A stretch of DNA of 64,000 nucleotides from contig AP031352.1 of assembly GCA_037833965.1 (NCBI GenBank), positions 25,400,501-25,464,500 of the forward strand, written 5' to 3'. Shown one piece after another: positions 46,391 through 58,500 of the stretch (positions are counted from its first letter, which is position 1; each line of letters starts with the position of its first letter). The notes beneath the pieces are model-generated. The model searched no databases and was not told the DNA's origin. It saw nothing but the letters and a program-made list of their open reading frames with translations. Both the position numbers and the translations under genes were made by a program. The DNA is from Marchantia polymorpha subsp. ruderalis. Lineage: Eukaryota > Streptophyta > Marchantiopsida > Marchantiales > Marchantiaceae.

Positions 46391-49300
46391 ATGACCTTCG
46401 ACCAGGAGACGGAGGACGCCCCATTCTTGAATTCGCGATTTCACTTTCTAGTGCGAGCTGCGCGCGTCCACCTGCTAGCTGTTAAACATTCTAGACATCG
46501 CCGCGCGGAGGATTACTTGGTGACTGAGAGAGAATTGAGTGCGCGCGATCTGGAATTGAGGGAGATTAGAGTTTGCAAAGGAAGCAAGAAGCTCGAGCAG
46601 AGCAGAGAGAGAGTTGTTGTGTAAGCAAAGTTCAAGAACGCAATGTCAAGAGTGAACACGTTGCGGATGCTGCCGCTCCGGCTTCCACAGAACGGGTTGC
46701 GTGCTTTCGAGGAGCGGCTGATTGCAAGAAAGCTTGATTTCTTGCTGTGGGGGTGGAATTACATATGTGTAGACATAGTGCGCGAATGGCTGGACGCGGA
46801 GCGACAACCTACGCGCGGATTGCGTCCGCACGTAGATCGGTGGACCGTTCACGATTGGGCGCAGGCATTGGGGAGGTGTGCCGGCACCGACGGGTACATC
46901 CTATTTGATAGTGAGAGCGTCAAGGTGACGAAGCAGGACGAAGCGCAATTTGTGAAATTGTTCAAGCGGGAGAGGTCTACCAAGAACGGGTACAAGACCC
47001 GCGACTACAAAGATCGTTTCCGCCGAACTGTAGCGGCGGCGCTGTTGCAATTGCTGCAGCCACACCGCACCTCGTACATCACCTTGTGGCAGGTTTCTTT
47101 TGTGGAGCTCATCTTGGCCGGAGCTCTAGTTCACTGGGCGAGCATCCTGCATATGGTGATGCGACAGCACGCCTACGAGGAGAAGGGGGGAACTCTCAAT
47201 CACCTCTCCCCTTTCTTGATAAACTTCTATCGACAGAGGAACTGTTTGACCGCGGCGGAGCTCGCTCGCTTTCCGCCATTGTCCGTCGACCATCCCGGGA
47301 AGTATGTGCGGGATAACGAGGTCGACACCGACGCAGAGGATTCACCAACTTCTACTCCGCCGACCCGGCGGGACGAGGGAAGAAGCACACCCGCAGCAAG
47401 AGTGCCGCGGAAGCGGAGATGGAGAGAGGAACCAGAGGAGAAGCAACATCGAGAACCCACTGCTCCCATACGACAGCGGCCACTGCATGAAGTGTGCAGC
47501 CGGCCGAAGCAGAAGGCGCGCAGGCTTGTGTTACCTGCCAGCAGCGCGGACACGGCGACGATCGCCACGGAGAAGGGAAGTGCGTCACCGGAGACGATCG
47601 GGAGAGCGCGGACGTCTGCAGGAGCGGCGGACCACGCTACACCTCCGGCGGACGAGAGGCGGCCTTCGGGCCAGGAGCCTGCGGGACAAGGTCCTCCGGA
47701 GTTACCACGTGCGATGCAGACGAGTGTTCCGCCTACGCACAGGCGATTTCCAGCGGATAGGCGACCTGTTGCAGACGTGGACCTCTGCCTACGCGTAGGC
47801 AGAGAAAGTTCGCCTACGAGTAGGCAGGATTCACCCCCGATACAACGTAGGAAGGGGAAGGAGCCGGCGGAAGATCCGCCTTCGGGTCAAGGACCTTCGG
47901 GGCCAGACCCTCCGGCGTATAACGCGCCGCGATTTGCGCCTTCGGCGCCAGGGCTTTCGGGCCATCGAGTCTTTAGCAGGGAGCGTGCGGGGACCGCACC
48001 TTCGGCGGGTAATCCGCCGGCAACCCGCCAGATGCGCCTTCGGCGGTAGGGCCTTCGGGCCCAGGTACATCGGGCGAGCGGCCTTCGGCGTTGCGCCTGA
48101 TGCGGACCAGGCGCCGGAAATTGCGTCTACGCGCAGGACCAATTGAGGGAGCAGGACCTAACGGAGGAGCAGATTGTACGTCCGCGGGACGAAATTCGAG
48201 TGCGCACTGCGCAATTACACCCCGCGCAGACACATCCCGCTCAATCGCCTTCGGCGGCGGACGTCGGTGGCGAAGGAGCGACGATCGACGCTCGACAGGC
48301 GGATGATGGGGATGTAGCACGGCCACATTCGCCCACCGCCTTGGACATTTTAGCGGGGAGCAGCGAAGCTGCAGGAGTGCCATCGGCGGCAGCACCCGCA
48401 GACCACTCGGGCCAGTCGCCAACGAAATCAATGGCGACCGAAATCCTTCCCTCGGAGGATGACGAAGGAGGATCCACGGAAGCAATGTCGGGATCGGGAG
48501 ACACCGAGGAGGAGGAGGAGGAAATCGTTGGTGCGCCGGCGGCGGCGCTCTGTGAGCAGGTAGTACCTCTGTTGAGGTACTTGGATCGCAAATTTGATAA
48601 ATATGCGGATCCTCGCCAGCCTGGGTCCTACGTCGAGTTAGTGCGCAGGCGGACTCGCACTAAAGTCCACACCAGCAAGCTGCTAGCTCGGGTGGACCGG
48701 GAACTTAAGGAGTTGCGGGAGAAGCATGAATGCTTGTGGGGACAGTATAATCTCGTGCGGAAGTCGCACACCCACTACGACAAGTTGAAGAAGGAGAGAC
48801 TGGAAGAGCTCACCAGGGATGTGGTGAAGACCACAGAAGAACTGATTTCTGAGAAGACTCAGAATCAGGTTCTGTCAGAGGAGCTCGTGCGACAGACGCG
48901 GTTGTTGGCAGAGTGTCAGCTCGCACGACAGGCGGATGAGGATTTGATCCGCAGGCTGCAGTCGGAGTGCGGAGAATTGAGAGCTCAACGTGCGGAGGCC
49001 GAATCGCAGTTGGTAGTAATTGAAGACGATCGCAGGCGAGAGGCAGATCGCACGAAGGAAGAGATGGCGAGGCGAGTCGCCCACTGTCTCAAGGGCTACG
49101 CCCACTGGGAAGTGGCGGCGCAGGAGAAACTCACACTACGTGAGTTAGAGCTTCGTGCAGCCGGGTTGCTGACAGGTGACACTAGGAGCCGGCGGCTGGT
49201 AGCAAAGAAGTTAGACTCCTTTTTGTCGAAGGCGCGGGATACCATGTCCACCCTCGAGGCGGAGGTGTCCGCGGCGTTGTAGCGTTTGGGACTGCGCAGT

Positions 49301-49411
49301 CGAGCTGAAGACTGGCAGGGTAGCGAGTTAGTGCGCGGCAGTCCGTCGCGCAGGAGGCGAAGCACAGGTTCCGCGGAGTGTAGTGTAGCGTGGTTCCGTG
49401 CAGGCGCATAG
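46391..49411 (+). pseudogene. Family-E protein of E5, broken in few places
   Basis: ATG at 46391 (MTFDQETEDAPFLNSRF); TAA at 46622-46624 where E3 has CAA; then the same frame continues from 46643 (MSRVNTLRMLPLRLPQNGLR) to a stop at 48047. Blocks: LDFLLWGWNYICVDIVREWL, NGYKTRDYKDRFRRTVAAAL, NHLSPFLINFYRQRNCLT, VPRKRRWREEPEEKQHREPT. After a short damaged Pro/Ser-rich stretch with a frame change near 48120 the frame resumes (LREQDLTEEQIV, PTALDILAGSSEAAGVPSAA, VPLLRYLDRKFDKYADPRQP, long coiled coil) to TAG at 49280-49282, where E3 has CAG; the basic tail follows in frame. Its neighbour E3 is close enough for codon-by-codon comparison. Confidence 0.85.
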
Positions 49412-49447
49412 CATAGTGCAGTGTAGTGCTAGTTAGGTTTTAGAAGG

Positions 49448-49453
49448 TATAAA
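49448..49453 (+). promoter_or_regulatory. TATA box of E5
   Basis: TATAAA, 971 bp before the element's 3' end, matching E3 and E6 in position. Confidence 0.6.
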
Positions 49454-50476
49454 GTATTTCAAGGCGTCTTGCCTTGGGATCTTTTCCAACATCATAGTGC
49501 AGATCAAGAACTCATTTTCTCCGCGTGTTTGTGTCTTTAGTTCTGTCACCACGCACGAGGAGCTACACCTTAGCGATCCACATTGTGTAGTTGAAGGCCT
49601 TCGGCCGAATGTTCAGAGCTAGTACATTGGTTAGAGACTTGAGTAGTTTGGATCTACACCTGCGGGTGATTGCCGATGCTTAGAGCCAGTGACTAGTTAG
49701 ATACTTGAATAGTTTCGCCCCTACACCTTCGAGTGTTTGTTCCTGATTGTACTCCTTCGGGATTTTTCCCCTGAATGCCAAAGTGAAGTTTTGCTACTTC
49801 GTGTAAGCCTTGGTTGTAAATTCAGGTTACGCTGCAGCAGGTGCCTTCAGGGTAACCCCTGTAGTATTTCTGGGAATGACAAGTGCCTAAGAATTCAAAC
49901 TCTTCAATAGACTGTTATGGTGTGTTACTGGAATGTTTCTCAGTGAGTCCTTCAGTGCAGACCTGTGTTCTCTGCGCGTTTTATGAGTTGAGAGTGTTGT
50001 TCACCGCGTATGAGTGACTTCGATCCGAAGTAGGCAGTCCAAACCGGGTTTCCTACGCTAGCAGCAAGCTAGTGGAAGTGTTGTAAAAGCCGGAGTTGGG
50101 AGTCACTACCCGCAGCTTCGCTGAGTGTACTCTTGAGAGACCTTCCCCCTGAAATCTTGAGTAGAGGTCCTAACGGATCTCTGGGTTGTGTTTCTGTAGT
50201 TTCAGGTGTGTGTGTGTGTGTTACGCTGCACTGTGCGACCTCCGAGTGCGCTCCGAGTGGACACTTGCAGTATTTCTAGGAGTGACAGTCGCCTGAGAAT
50301 TCAAACTCCTCAATAGTCTGTTAAACGTGACACTTTGTACCCTGTGTGTTACTCTGTCCCTGTGGGTTCGACCTTTCTACCACTATGTTGCAGTTTTAGC
50401 CTTTAGTGGGTTATTACAATGCGGTAAAAATTGCTGTGCTTCACGGTCATAAATTACATGTGGCAACTTGGTGAAC

Positions 50477-50613
50477 CTACCAACCTAAGTAGTGGCTACC
50501 CCACTGGATTAAAGGATGTGATAAGTATGCGCCTACAGTGAATCCGACTATCACATAGTAGGGAACTCGCATGAATTCTTTATAATAGTCATCCGGGAGC
50601 TGTTGTCGACCGT
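50477..50613 (-). pseudogene. Z-ISO: Z-ISO, C-terminal exon
   Basis: After an acceptor GCAATTTTAG the minus strand reads GRQQLPDDYYKEFMRVPYYV then IVGFTVGAYLSHPLIQWGSH and TAG at 50479-50477. This is the C-terminal end of 15-cis-zeta-carotene isomerase, a plastid membrane enzyme of carotenoid synthesis (NnrU family). It lies under 300 bp downstream of the N-terminal exon; the exons that should lie between, with the heme-binding and transmembrane core, are absent, and no donor of the N-terminal exon restores the reading frame. Confidence 0.8.
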
Positions 50614-50809
50614 CTAAAATTGCAGCAAACTAACCCAAAGATGAATAAGATTTCCAGCATCACCACCTGCTCACAAATAAAGATTTAAGGCACGTCAAGT
50701 CAACGACTCTGGTTATGTCATCAAGCTACGTTATACATCAGAAACTCAGAGCCATTCAAATCAAATTGTTGCGCAAAGATCGAAATGGAACAAATATGTA
50801 GCCAAATTG

Positions 50810-51337
50810 CTAAGCCGAAGTAAGAGAGGCTAGAAAGAAGACCAAAGGGAAATTAAGGATTGTGACCTCATGTTTGGCGTTGAAGGAAGCCAAAGCATCC
50901 ACGAATGCCGTTCCGTAGCCTGTATTTGGATCCAGCCAGGCAACATACAAAATAGCCAAAACGACTCCCAGCACAAGAGTAAAATATATCCAAGATGACG
51001 TCTTTTGATCCTTGACGTCGAATACACCTGCATCTTCGCCAACAAGATTCGAAAACGTACTGTCCTCGCTGTCAGGATCAGTCACATTTTGAACATCTCC
51101 CGAACTGGACTTCACTTTGAAGGGAGTGCTTTGACCAGAGGCAGGAAAAGACGATTCTTCGACATCTGGTTTAAGCTCTGCTTTCCAGCTTCTAAATGGA
51201 CTACTCCGCGCCGGTTGTTTCCTCGGGGAAATAGTTTGTGATAATGACTGAACACTTGCCGCTAATCCCCATGGTCCCTGCAGCTCAGTAAGAGCGGGCG
51301 TTAGCTGGTACTTTGAATTTCTTTCTTGGTTAACCAT
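50810..51337 (-). pseudogene. Z-ISO: Z-ISO, N-terminal exon
   Basis: ORF from ATG at 51337. The first 100 residues are Ser/Pro-rich (transit/linker-like, though no clear plastid signal at the start). Then NLVGEDAGVFDVKDQKTSSW and IYFTLVLGVVLAILYVAWLD, DPNTGYGTAFVDALASFNAK HEV, the well-conserved start of Z-ISO with its first membrane helix. Conservation stops at about 50860, where a possible donor GTCACA occurs, and the ORF then runs to a chance stop. The NnrU core (about 170 residues in the family) is missing between this and the last exon. A functional copy must exist elsewhere if the organism makes carotenoids by the plant route. Alternative: an assembly gap or misjoin. Confidence 0.8.
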
Positions 51338-53569
51338 TGACTAGCTAAACTGGAAAAAAACTCCGGACACGTATGTGTAAAAGCCAAAATACACTGAATG
51401 CAAGGGTTCCATAGGTGGTTTATAGCATGGCAACACCACATGTGTACGTGCCACTTTGAAAGAGGGGTGAAGGAGAGCAAGCAGATACGACGCATGTCGA
51501 GGCACAACAGACACTAAGCGGAGGGGTTATTAAAATCTGGCCGCTGCACTGCTCATGGACTTCGAGAAAGGAAAATTTACGACACTTTGCCCAGCCCTCA
51601 TAGAAATTCGAGAGAGAATTCGAGTGCTACAAAAATTCGTAATTCATGCACACAGTCAACTCAAAAAGCTGAAGGAATACTGACCAGCAGGCACAAGCGC
51701 GAGGAAGAAAGTGAAGAACTACGCAGCCTGCTGGAATGGAGGCAGCTTCCAGCTTGAAGAAACGTCGGGCCGAACATGTATTCAAGAGTTACAAAGCCAA
51801 ATGATTGAACTGTGCTCTGATTGGTATGAAGCCCCAACGCACCAACAGTTTCTTTCAGTCTTGAAAGCTAATTCCTGTCGCATAAGGAAGTACATGTCAA
51901 AGCTCACCCTCACAGGCCACACAACATGGTCTCTCCAGCTTCCGATCGCGAAATGTAAATAAAAGATCCTGAAGCAAGTGAACACTTCCACAGTAACAGT
52001 CACATTTATGTATACCAGATTTTTCAATGGAGTGCTCGGAGATTGGTTTGACAGCATTCTCAGTGAGAAATTATATGACATATATATTATATGACATCGC
52101 ATTATTTAACTTTAGAATTGACTGACAGTGATGGTCCGGAGCAATTCGCCACCACAAATCACAGCAAAGATAATATTGACGGCGATCCAAAATCGCTCAT
52201 CGTTGCTCAGCATGCTGCAGCGTTGACATCTTCACTTCTCCGCGCATTTGGCGAAGAAAGACGAAAGCAAGCTGAGCGAGGGTTTGAATAGAAGACTAGA
52301 GAGAGGAGGCGGGGAAAGCCAAGATCTCTCTGATGCTCCGTCTCCATAACCAACACCTCTCGCTCACCTTTATCGACTTACTCAACAGTTCGTCCGCCCG
52401 AATAGTGTTCGTATGAAGGGACCCGCCCGTGCTCCATACCAGTGAAATCCATACTCGCTCCGAATTGTAGGGGCGAAGTGGAGCGTAAAGGATGGATCAA
52501 TGAAGGCTTCATGCATCATATGCGAGACGAAGTGGAAATCAAGACTCTCGAAACTGACATAAAATCTTCTGCAGTGTGCTGAAACGTATCCTGTTTCGCT
52601 TAGACGAGAGAAATTCTTTCTATCTGGACGAAGAGAATGGTGTACATAAACTTCAGAATCCCTGAGACTGGATCAGCAGTTCTTGATTCAGGACTCCAGA
52701 CGTGATGATAATAAAGCTTGCATCCAGAAATTAAGGGCCATTAGAAAAACTGTTGATGTGTTATCAAATATTTTGTTCCGAATGTCTCTTACCTTGTCTC
52801 GGTGCTTCCCATTTTTATCTTTCTACTAGAAGGTATTCGTGGAGTCGGCATTGCTGCCCTCCTTGAATCTGTTCGAATTGCCATGCAGAAAGAAGAATCC
52901 ACATCCCAGCATTTCAGTTCTAGTAAGCCATGTATCAGGTCATGGTTGACTAGCTGAGGTATATCTGTGAAAGACGCTGATAACATGTTTGTGCTGGCCG
53001 TGATCTGAACACAATGGTAAGCGCCAGCACGCTCAGAACTGTGACGTGTAGAAATGTGGTAGTTCGTAGCACGCATGCTTTTGCAGTTGGACTGCGTGTG
53101 GACGTTCAGTTACAAAGACTTTTCCAGCAATTTGACTTTAACGTCGAGAATATCATTTCAAAGAATGGAGAACATCGTTTGCTGAATATCAAAGTGAGCG
53201 TGATTCGCGTTCAATTCCTTGACTCCGATATTGTGTACAGATTCATCACGCAGAATATTAATAATGTATCAGAAGCACGGTCATGAAGTGGACCAAGCTA
53301 TCCTTGTGTAAGGTTGATGATCACTAGCAGTAAATACTGTATCGAGCAGAGAGCCAAGAGCTCGTGGTCAATGGGATGAAGTGAACGGAGAAGGATATCG
53401 ATACTGGATTCGATACATCACTCGAGATTATACATCTTCCCATGTAGTCCAAAAAAGCAGCATTCCGATTACTCCAACTCAACCTCAATCAAGTAGAGCG
53501 AGATCCACAGGTTCACTGCGGTGTACATTTCGTATGTCCAACTAAATCTAAGTATATCTGCACGATCTG
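51338..53569. other. No recognised gene; two short coding-like stretches
   Basis: 51711-51962 (+) reads QELQSQMIELCSDWYEAPTH and LKANSCRIRKYMSKLTL; 52092-52291 (+) reads HSKDNIDGDPKSLIVAQHAA and LLRAFGEERRKQAERG. Both have gene-like composition but no family I know, and neither has convincing splice or start context. The rest is AT-rich without long ORFs. Confidence 0.3.
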
Positions 53570-54260
53570 ACCACACGCAGTGTTCAAGATGTGGACTTTC
53601 CTCACAGGGCATTCGCAACACTCCGTCGTGCAATCTAGCGGCAGGCTCTGGAAGAGACGAAACCAGCGGCGCAGACATAGTGTGTTAGATGCTTCGCCTG
53701 TCATTGGAAAGACCCTGCAGTTTTGCGTTGAGAGAGTTGTAGAGTTTGTGAGAAAAAATATAAGAATACGAATGACTTCTTAGATATGTGACTACAGCTA
53801 GCTAGATTTGTCACGTCCAATTTGTCATCTTTGATGAATTTACTCTGACCTGGGTGGTCGAAACAATTTGTGAAACAATCATAACAATTACTCTGCTTTT
53901 ATTATGAACTGGTGTCAGGATGTGACAGCGTGGTTGTCTGCTGTAAATTCTATGCGAAAGGGAGTTTATTAAAAAAGTATAAATCTCAAAGCTGCAGTAG
54001 AACAGTAGAATAAGTCATGTGCTAACGCTCATATCAGGTACGGGAAAGTCTTCCTTAGAACATATTTAGAGACAATTTGCTCCCTGATTCTCGGAGATTC
54101 CTTGGATCCGGCGTGCCTGGCAAGGTGGTGAATATTTGCAGACACAGCATCAAACTTTGTTGCTGGTGGCATGATTGATAATGCGGTGAGGTTTGAATTG
54201 GTGAATAGTCTGTCATCTAAGCCCCACGAACTCAGCATGCTTTTTCTATATTCAGGTTCA
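53570..54260 (+). repeat. Block D1, diverged direct repeat of D2 (61090-61790)
   Basis: Matches in order: CAGTGTTCAAGATGTG, TGACTTCTTAGATA(T/C)GTGACT, GATGAATT(C)TACTCTGA, ATCAGGTACGGGAAAGTCTTCC, and a gene-like end reading (D2) KIDDVVRFELVNG. Divergence is high (roughly 25-35%, with indels). Both copies contain a frame with SGTGKSS-like residues, suggestive of an old gene fragment, but I cannot name the family. Confidence 0.6.
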
Positions 54261-54284
54261 TTCACTTTGGCTTTGCAATTTTAA

Positions 54285-54742
54285 CAAAATCATCCGGTCC
54301 GCCATGGACTCCCAGGAAGTCAAAACACGAAAATGTGGTGAAAATTCGAGAAAGGTTTGTAGTTTCCACTATAGAACTTCGAGTAAATCTCTTCTGCAGG
54401 ACTGCCCATTTCAGTAACTTGCAGGAAGTCACCCATCACCACATACTGCAACAGTTCATCGATACTGATTTGATTGTAGACAAGGAGCAGTAAGTGTATA
54501 ATGGAAAACATACACGTCTTATGACAGGCTCGTTACTATTGTGCTTTCGGGAAAACCTTGCCTGTAGAGAATCCCAAAAGCCACTGAAGGTAAAAGGTGG
54601 TATTGTTCAGGGGAAGCATATGTCGTGAAATTTGTGCTGGCAATTGCACTTGCATCCGAATTGGAGCAGGGAAGTAACGTGCACCCGAATCTTCGAATAT
54701 TGTAGCTAAATTGCCATAGTCGATGGCCTGCCCCAGTGGCAT
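54285..54742 (-). other. Coding-like minus-strand stretches, unknown
   Basis: 54536-54742 reads MPLGQAIDYGNLATIFEDSG and LPAQISRHMLPLNNTTFYLQ; 54320-54511 reads SIDELLQYVVMGDFLQVTEM; then FLGVHGGPDDFVKIAKPK near 54300. Three stretches of gene-like composition in a row hint at small exons of a minus-strand gene, but I recognise no family and cannot join them with confidence. Confidence 0.25.
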
Positions 54743-55595
54743 ATGAACTTATGCCAAGCTAGATGCTCAATGTCCATTTCGCCTTTCGTTTTCGGCAAGG
54801 GTGAATCTAATCTAATCTATAATCAGACAAAAGCATCGGAAATGATTAAGTCAACGAGGAACAAATCCACCGTTTCAGTGACTGGGTCTTATGGACTATT
54901 TGGCCACACCAGGGATAGTTGGCATGTTGTCATGTGTTGTGTTGGCATGTTGTCCTTACCTCCATCGCTCACACAATTCGATGGCAAGATCTGATTGAAG
55001 ACGCTGCATGTGTTTTTCACGACCTACCCATCTACCCGCAACTAGATTCGCATTCTCCCACTCCAATTGTACCTTCAGCTTTACACAATGCAAAGTACTT
55101 TAAATCTGAGATCCTGAGCTTCCATTCATTCCGACACATTCTGCGTCCTCATCTCACCATTTTTGCGAAGAACCAGTCTTCTTTACATTTCAGTATCACC
55201 TCCAGAGCTATCAACTTTTCCACTCAGTTCGAGTTCAGTTACGAGTGCACATCAAACACTTTTCTCCAGTTCACGATAGGTTTGCGTCCGGATAGATTCA
55301 CGCACATTGAATTGGAATCCTGGTTGTCTGCTTTCATTTTGATTCACATCGGCTGTCCTGCCCTGCACTGAATTCGAGCAGCCTCCAACTTCCACTTTGC
55401 TCAATCTTCCTCCTTTCGTGATCATTGCTCTTGATCCGATGCTTGGAGTAATCTCTGTGTCACTCCTGTAGCACCGCGCAAGAAGTCTCGTGACCAGCGG
55501 GCACATGCGCGCACACAAGTTGTGACTCTCCGACGGACAGTTCAGCTTTGTTCGGGTGAGCCGGGCTTGCATCTCGAGGAGAGAGCCTCTTGTAA

Positions 55596-58500
55596 GTGAC
55601 TCTTGTACATTTCGCCCGCGCGTGTCCAGCAGCAAACGTTTCTTTCTCTGTGAGAGTGGAAGGTGCAGGTGCGTCCATCGTCAGTGACGCTGCTGAGCTT
55701 GCGACACGGGGAATGGACTCCGCAGACGAGGAACCGGAGCTATTGAATGTTCCTCTCAACACCTGTCATGTTAGTTTTCTAATTGAGGTTGTGTTTCTGA
55801 CCATGACGTATGTGGAAAGGCTGATGTGTGTTGTTCTTTCAATCGGCTCAGATTGCTGGGACTACATTGAGAAGTATCAACTACCGTATCACCCTCTCCA
55901 CGACCAAGGGTATCCTAGCATCGGAGATATGCAGAGCACACAGCGGAAGGAACCGGAGGTAATCGGAAACTGCAACACCTTGGAGGTTCTCGACGTGAGG
56001 CAGATCTGTGGCCGAGATAGATTGAGGATGACGGAGATGGCTTTCAGAGGATTCATGTCTAGCACCAATCTACGAGAGATAATCTTTTACCCCATCGTAT
56101 GGAGTTCAGATGAGGAAATAGAGAGCTTGTGTTTACAGCTGGGGGGAATCCTGTATTCCTCTAGCGTAACAAGATTGAGAATAGGGGAATGCGGATTGAG
56201 TGCCAGATGTTGGTTGAATCTCGCCTCAGGACTGCGAGGAAATTCGAAATCTAAACTCGAGTTTTTACATTTAAGTAACGCGTGGGAGGACTCGAGTGCG
56301 GTGAAGCATGTGGCTGACATGATCAACAGTGCTCCTCGATTACAATGGTTGGATTTATACAGCGGTTTAGAAATGGATGATGAGGCCGTTGGAATGCTAT
56401 CCCAAGCTTTGATCCAGAGCTCGTCTTTGGAATGTTTGAATTTAGATGGGGTGAAGTGGGGAGCGGCCTTATTTCTGAAAGCTTTGGCCGGAGACGATGG
56501 CAACCGATCCATTGAATCTCTTTCACTGTCACTGTCCTTGAATGGTATCGATCCATTGGATGGACTCGGAGACTGTTTGAGGCAACTTCTCACTTCCAAC
56601 CCATCATTGAAGGAAGTGGGGTTGAAATGCTTGCGGATGCGTCCTGAGGAATGGCAGCAGCTCGGCGAAGTCATACGTGACAATGCTATAGCAACACATA
56701 TTCATCCAGAGTTTCGGTGGGAAGAGGATGAAGAAGATGAGTGGAAGTCAATAGAAGCTCTTGCGTGTGCTGCTAGCTCTGATGTCAAGGATCCCATAGT
56801 GTACCTTGATCTCACACTTCCCAGTTACCATGATTATGTGTTATCACTAAACCTATTAGGTAGGGTACTGCGCGGGGAACTCAAATCTCTATATTTTTTA
56901 TCCATAAAGTTGGGAAATTATTCACCTGGAAAAAATAAATATTTACCACCTAGCAACGAAGATAGATTGAATGGAAACACTAGAGAGACTTCAGTCCTGA
57001 AGGCGCTGCTAGTAGAAGTTGAAAACAAAGATGTTTGGAAGTACCTGCTTCTGTGTTTGCGAGGTAACACAAGTCTCACTCACTTGGAATTGTCTGGCTT
57101 CGAACTCGACAAGGAGTCGTTGAGGGACCTGATGGGGCTCCTCCGAGGGAACACAAGTCTCACTCACTTGGATTTGTGTGACTTGATGTACGAACTCGAC
57201 GAGGAGTCGTTTAGGGACCTGATGGGGCTACTGCAAGTCAACTTGACTCTCCAGGACATATATGTAGATAAAATAACTGACGGACAGGAGGCGCAGATTG
57301 AAGAGGCGCTCAAGCAGAACCAGAAGCGGGCCGAGTACATGTCCGCCTTCAGAGAAGCCAAATTAGAATTTGAAGCTGCAAAAGCCGGTCGACTCTTCTT
57401 GTGCGGCTCTCCTCTAGCAGGTAATGTGCTCTCTACGTTCTCAGTTTTTTTCTCAATCTATGCAAACTAGCAATCTAAGGTTTGACTTTTCAAAATTAAT
57501 ACTACAGTCAAAAAGTTAGATTTTTTTATCTACATGTATTTAGAATTGTGTAAATATTTAAGAAAACTAGAAACAAAAAAAAAGACAGCTAATATCAAAA
57601 AAATTAGATTAAAAATAAGAATTATTTCATAATTTTAAATTTTGATGTGAAATTCGGATTTTTCCAGTACTATTTATATATTAATATGATTAAATAATGT
57701 GGTATCAAAGAATCTATAAAAACATTTCAAGTCACAGGATGTATTTATTTTGATTTTATTTATTCATTTGCAGGCAAGACTAAAGTGTGTCAAACCCTGA
57801 TGAGGATAGTTAAAGGCAAAAGTTGGATTGGCAGCAAAGTGAAGGAGTTGTGGAGAACACAGGGAATTGAAGTGGAGTTCTTGCAAAACAATGACAAAAA
57901 GCAGATCTCAATTTGGGATCTTGCGGGACAAGAAATTTTCCGTACCCTTCAAAATGTTCTCTTCCCTCAAACCAGCAATTTTTGTTTTTTTCTATTTGTA
58001 TATAGCCCCTTCTGTCAGTTGAAATCTCTTGTTAAACCATACTCTTGTTTCCAAATAGAGTTGGAGGAGTGGTTGAGTTTTATCACATCCAGCACTAGGG
58101 TCACGGGACATAATCGTCCACAAGTTCTTGTTGTGATTTCACACAAGGATAAAGTTACATACAGTTCTTTGAATTGGGCTCACTCCATAGTGAAGGAGCT
58201 CACCCACAAATTTGCAAAATTTGTGGATCTCCATCCAAAGTGTTTTTATGTGAATGCTGGGAAGAAGAAGCAAGTTATTCCTCTCAAAGATAAAATTTTT
58301 GAGATCTTTGAAACATTGTTGAGTGACAAATCCCCACGAGTTCCACAATTGTGTTCTAGACTCTCTTTCCTCTTGAGTACAGAGATCAAGGAGATCAGAA
58401 GTTGGCCTCTTTGGTCCTCCAGAAAGTTGTTGAGTGGCAAATCCCCAGAAGTTCCACAATTGTGTTCTGAGCTCTCATCCTTCTTGGTTACAAACATCAA

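Larger units (their letters stand above)
41888..50418 (+). mobile_element. Family-E element E5 (about 5.3 kb) with E6 nested in it
   Basis: TGTGGTACCCC at 41888 to GGTTATTACA at 50418, with a perfect duplication ATGCG (41883-41887 and 50419-50423). 5' region 41888-43122 continues at 46349; ORF remnants 46391-49411; TATAAA at 49448; 3' region to 50418. It landed 54 bp past the stop codon of the Z-ISO remnant. The 5' region is nearly colinear with that of E3. Confidence 0.95.

Noticed and set aside
45341..50418. 45341-46343 and 49417-50418 as the two direct LTRs of one element
   Set aside because: The two 1-kb segments are alike, but the target duplications show that the first is the 3' end of E6 (CCGGC) and the second the 3' end of E5 (ATGCG).
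55770..55849. Extra intron near the start of the LRR-ROCO gene
   Set aside because: GT…AG borders exist but removal would put the downstream exon out of frame, while the unspliced frame is open.
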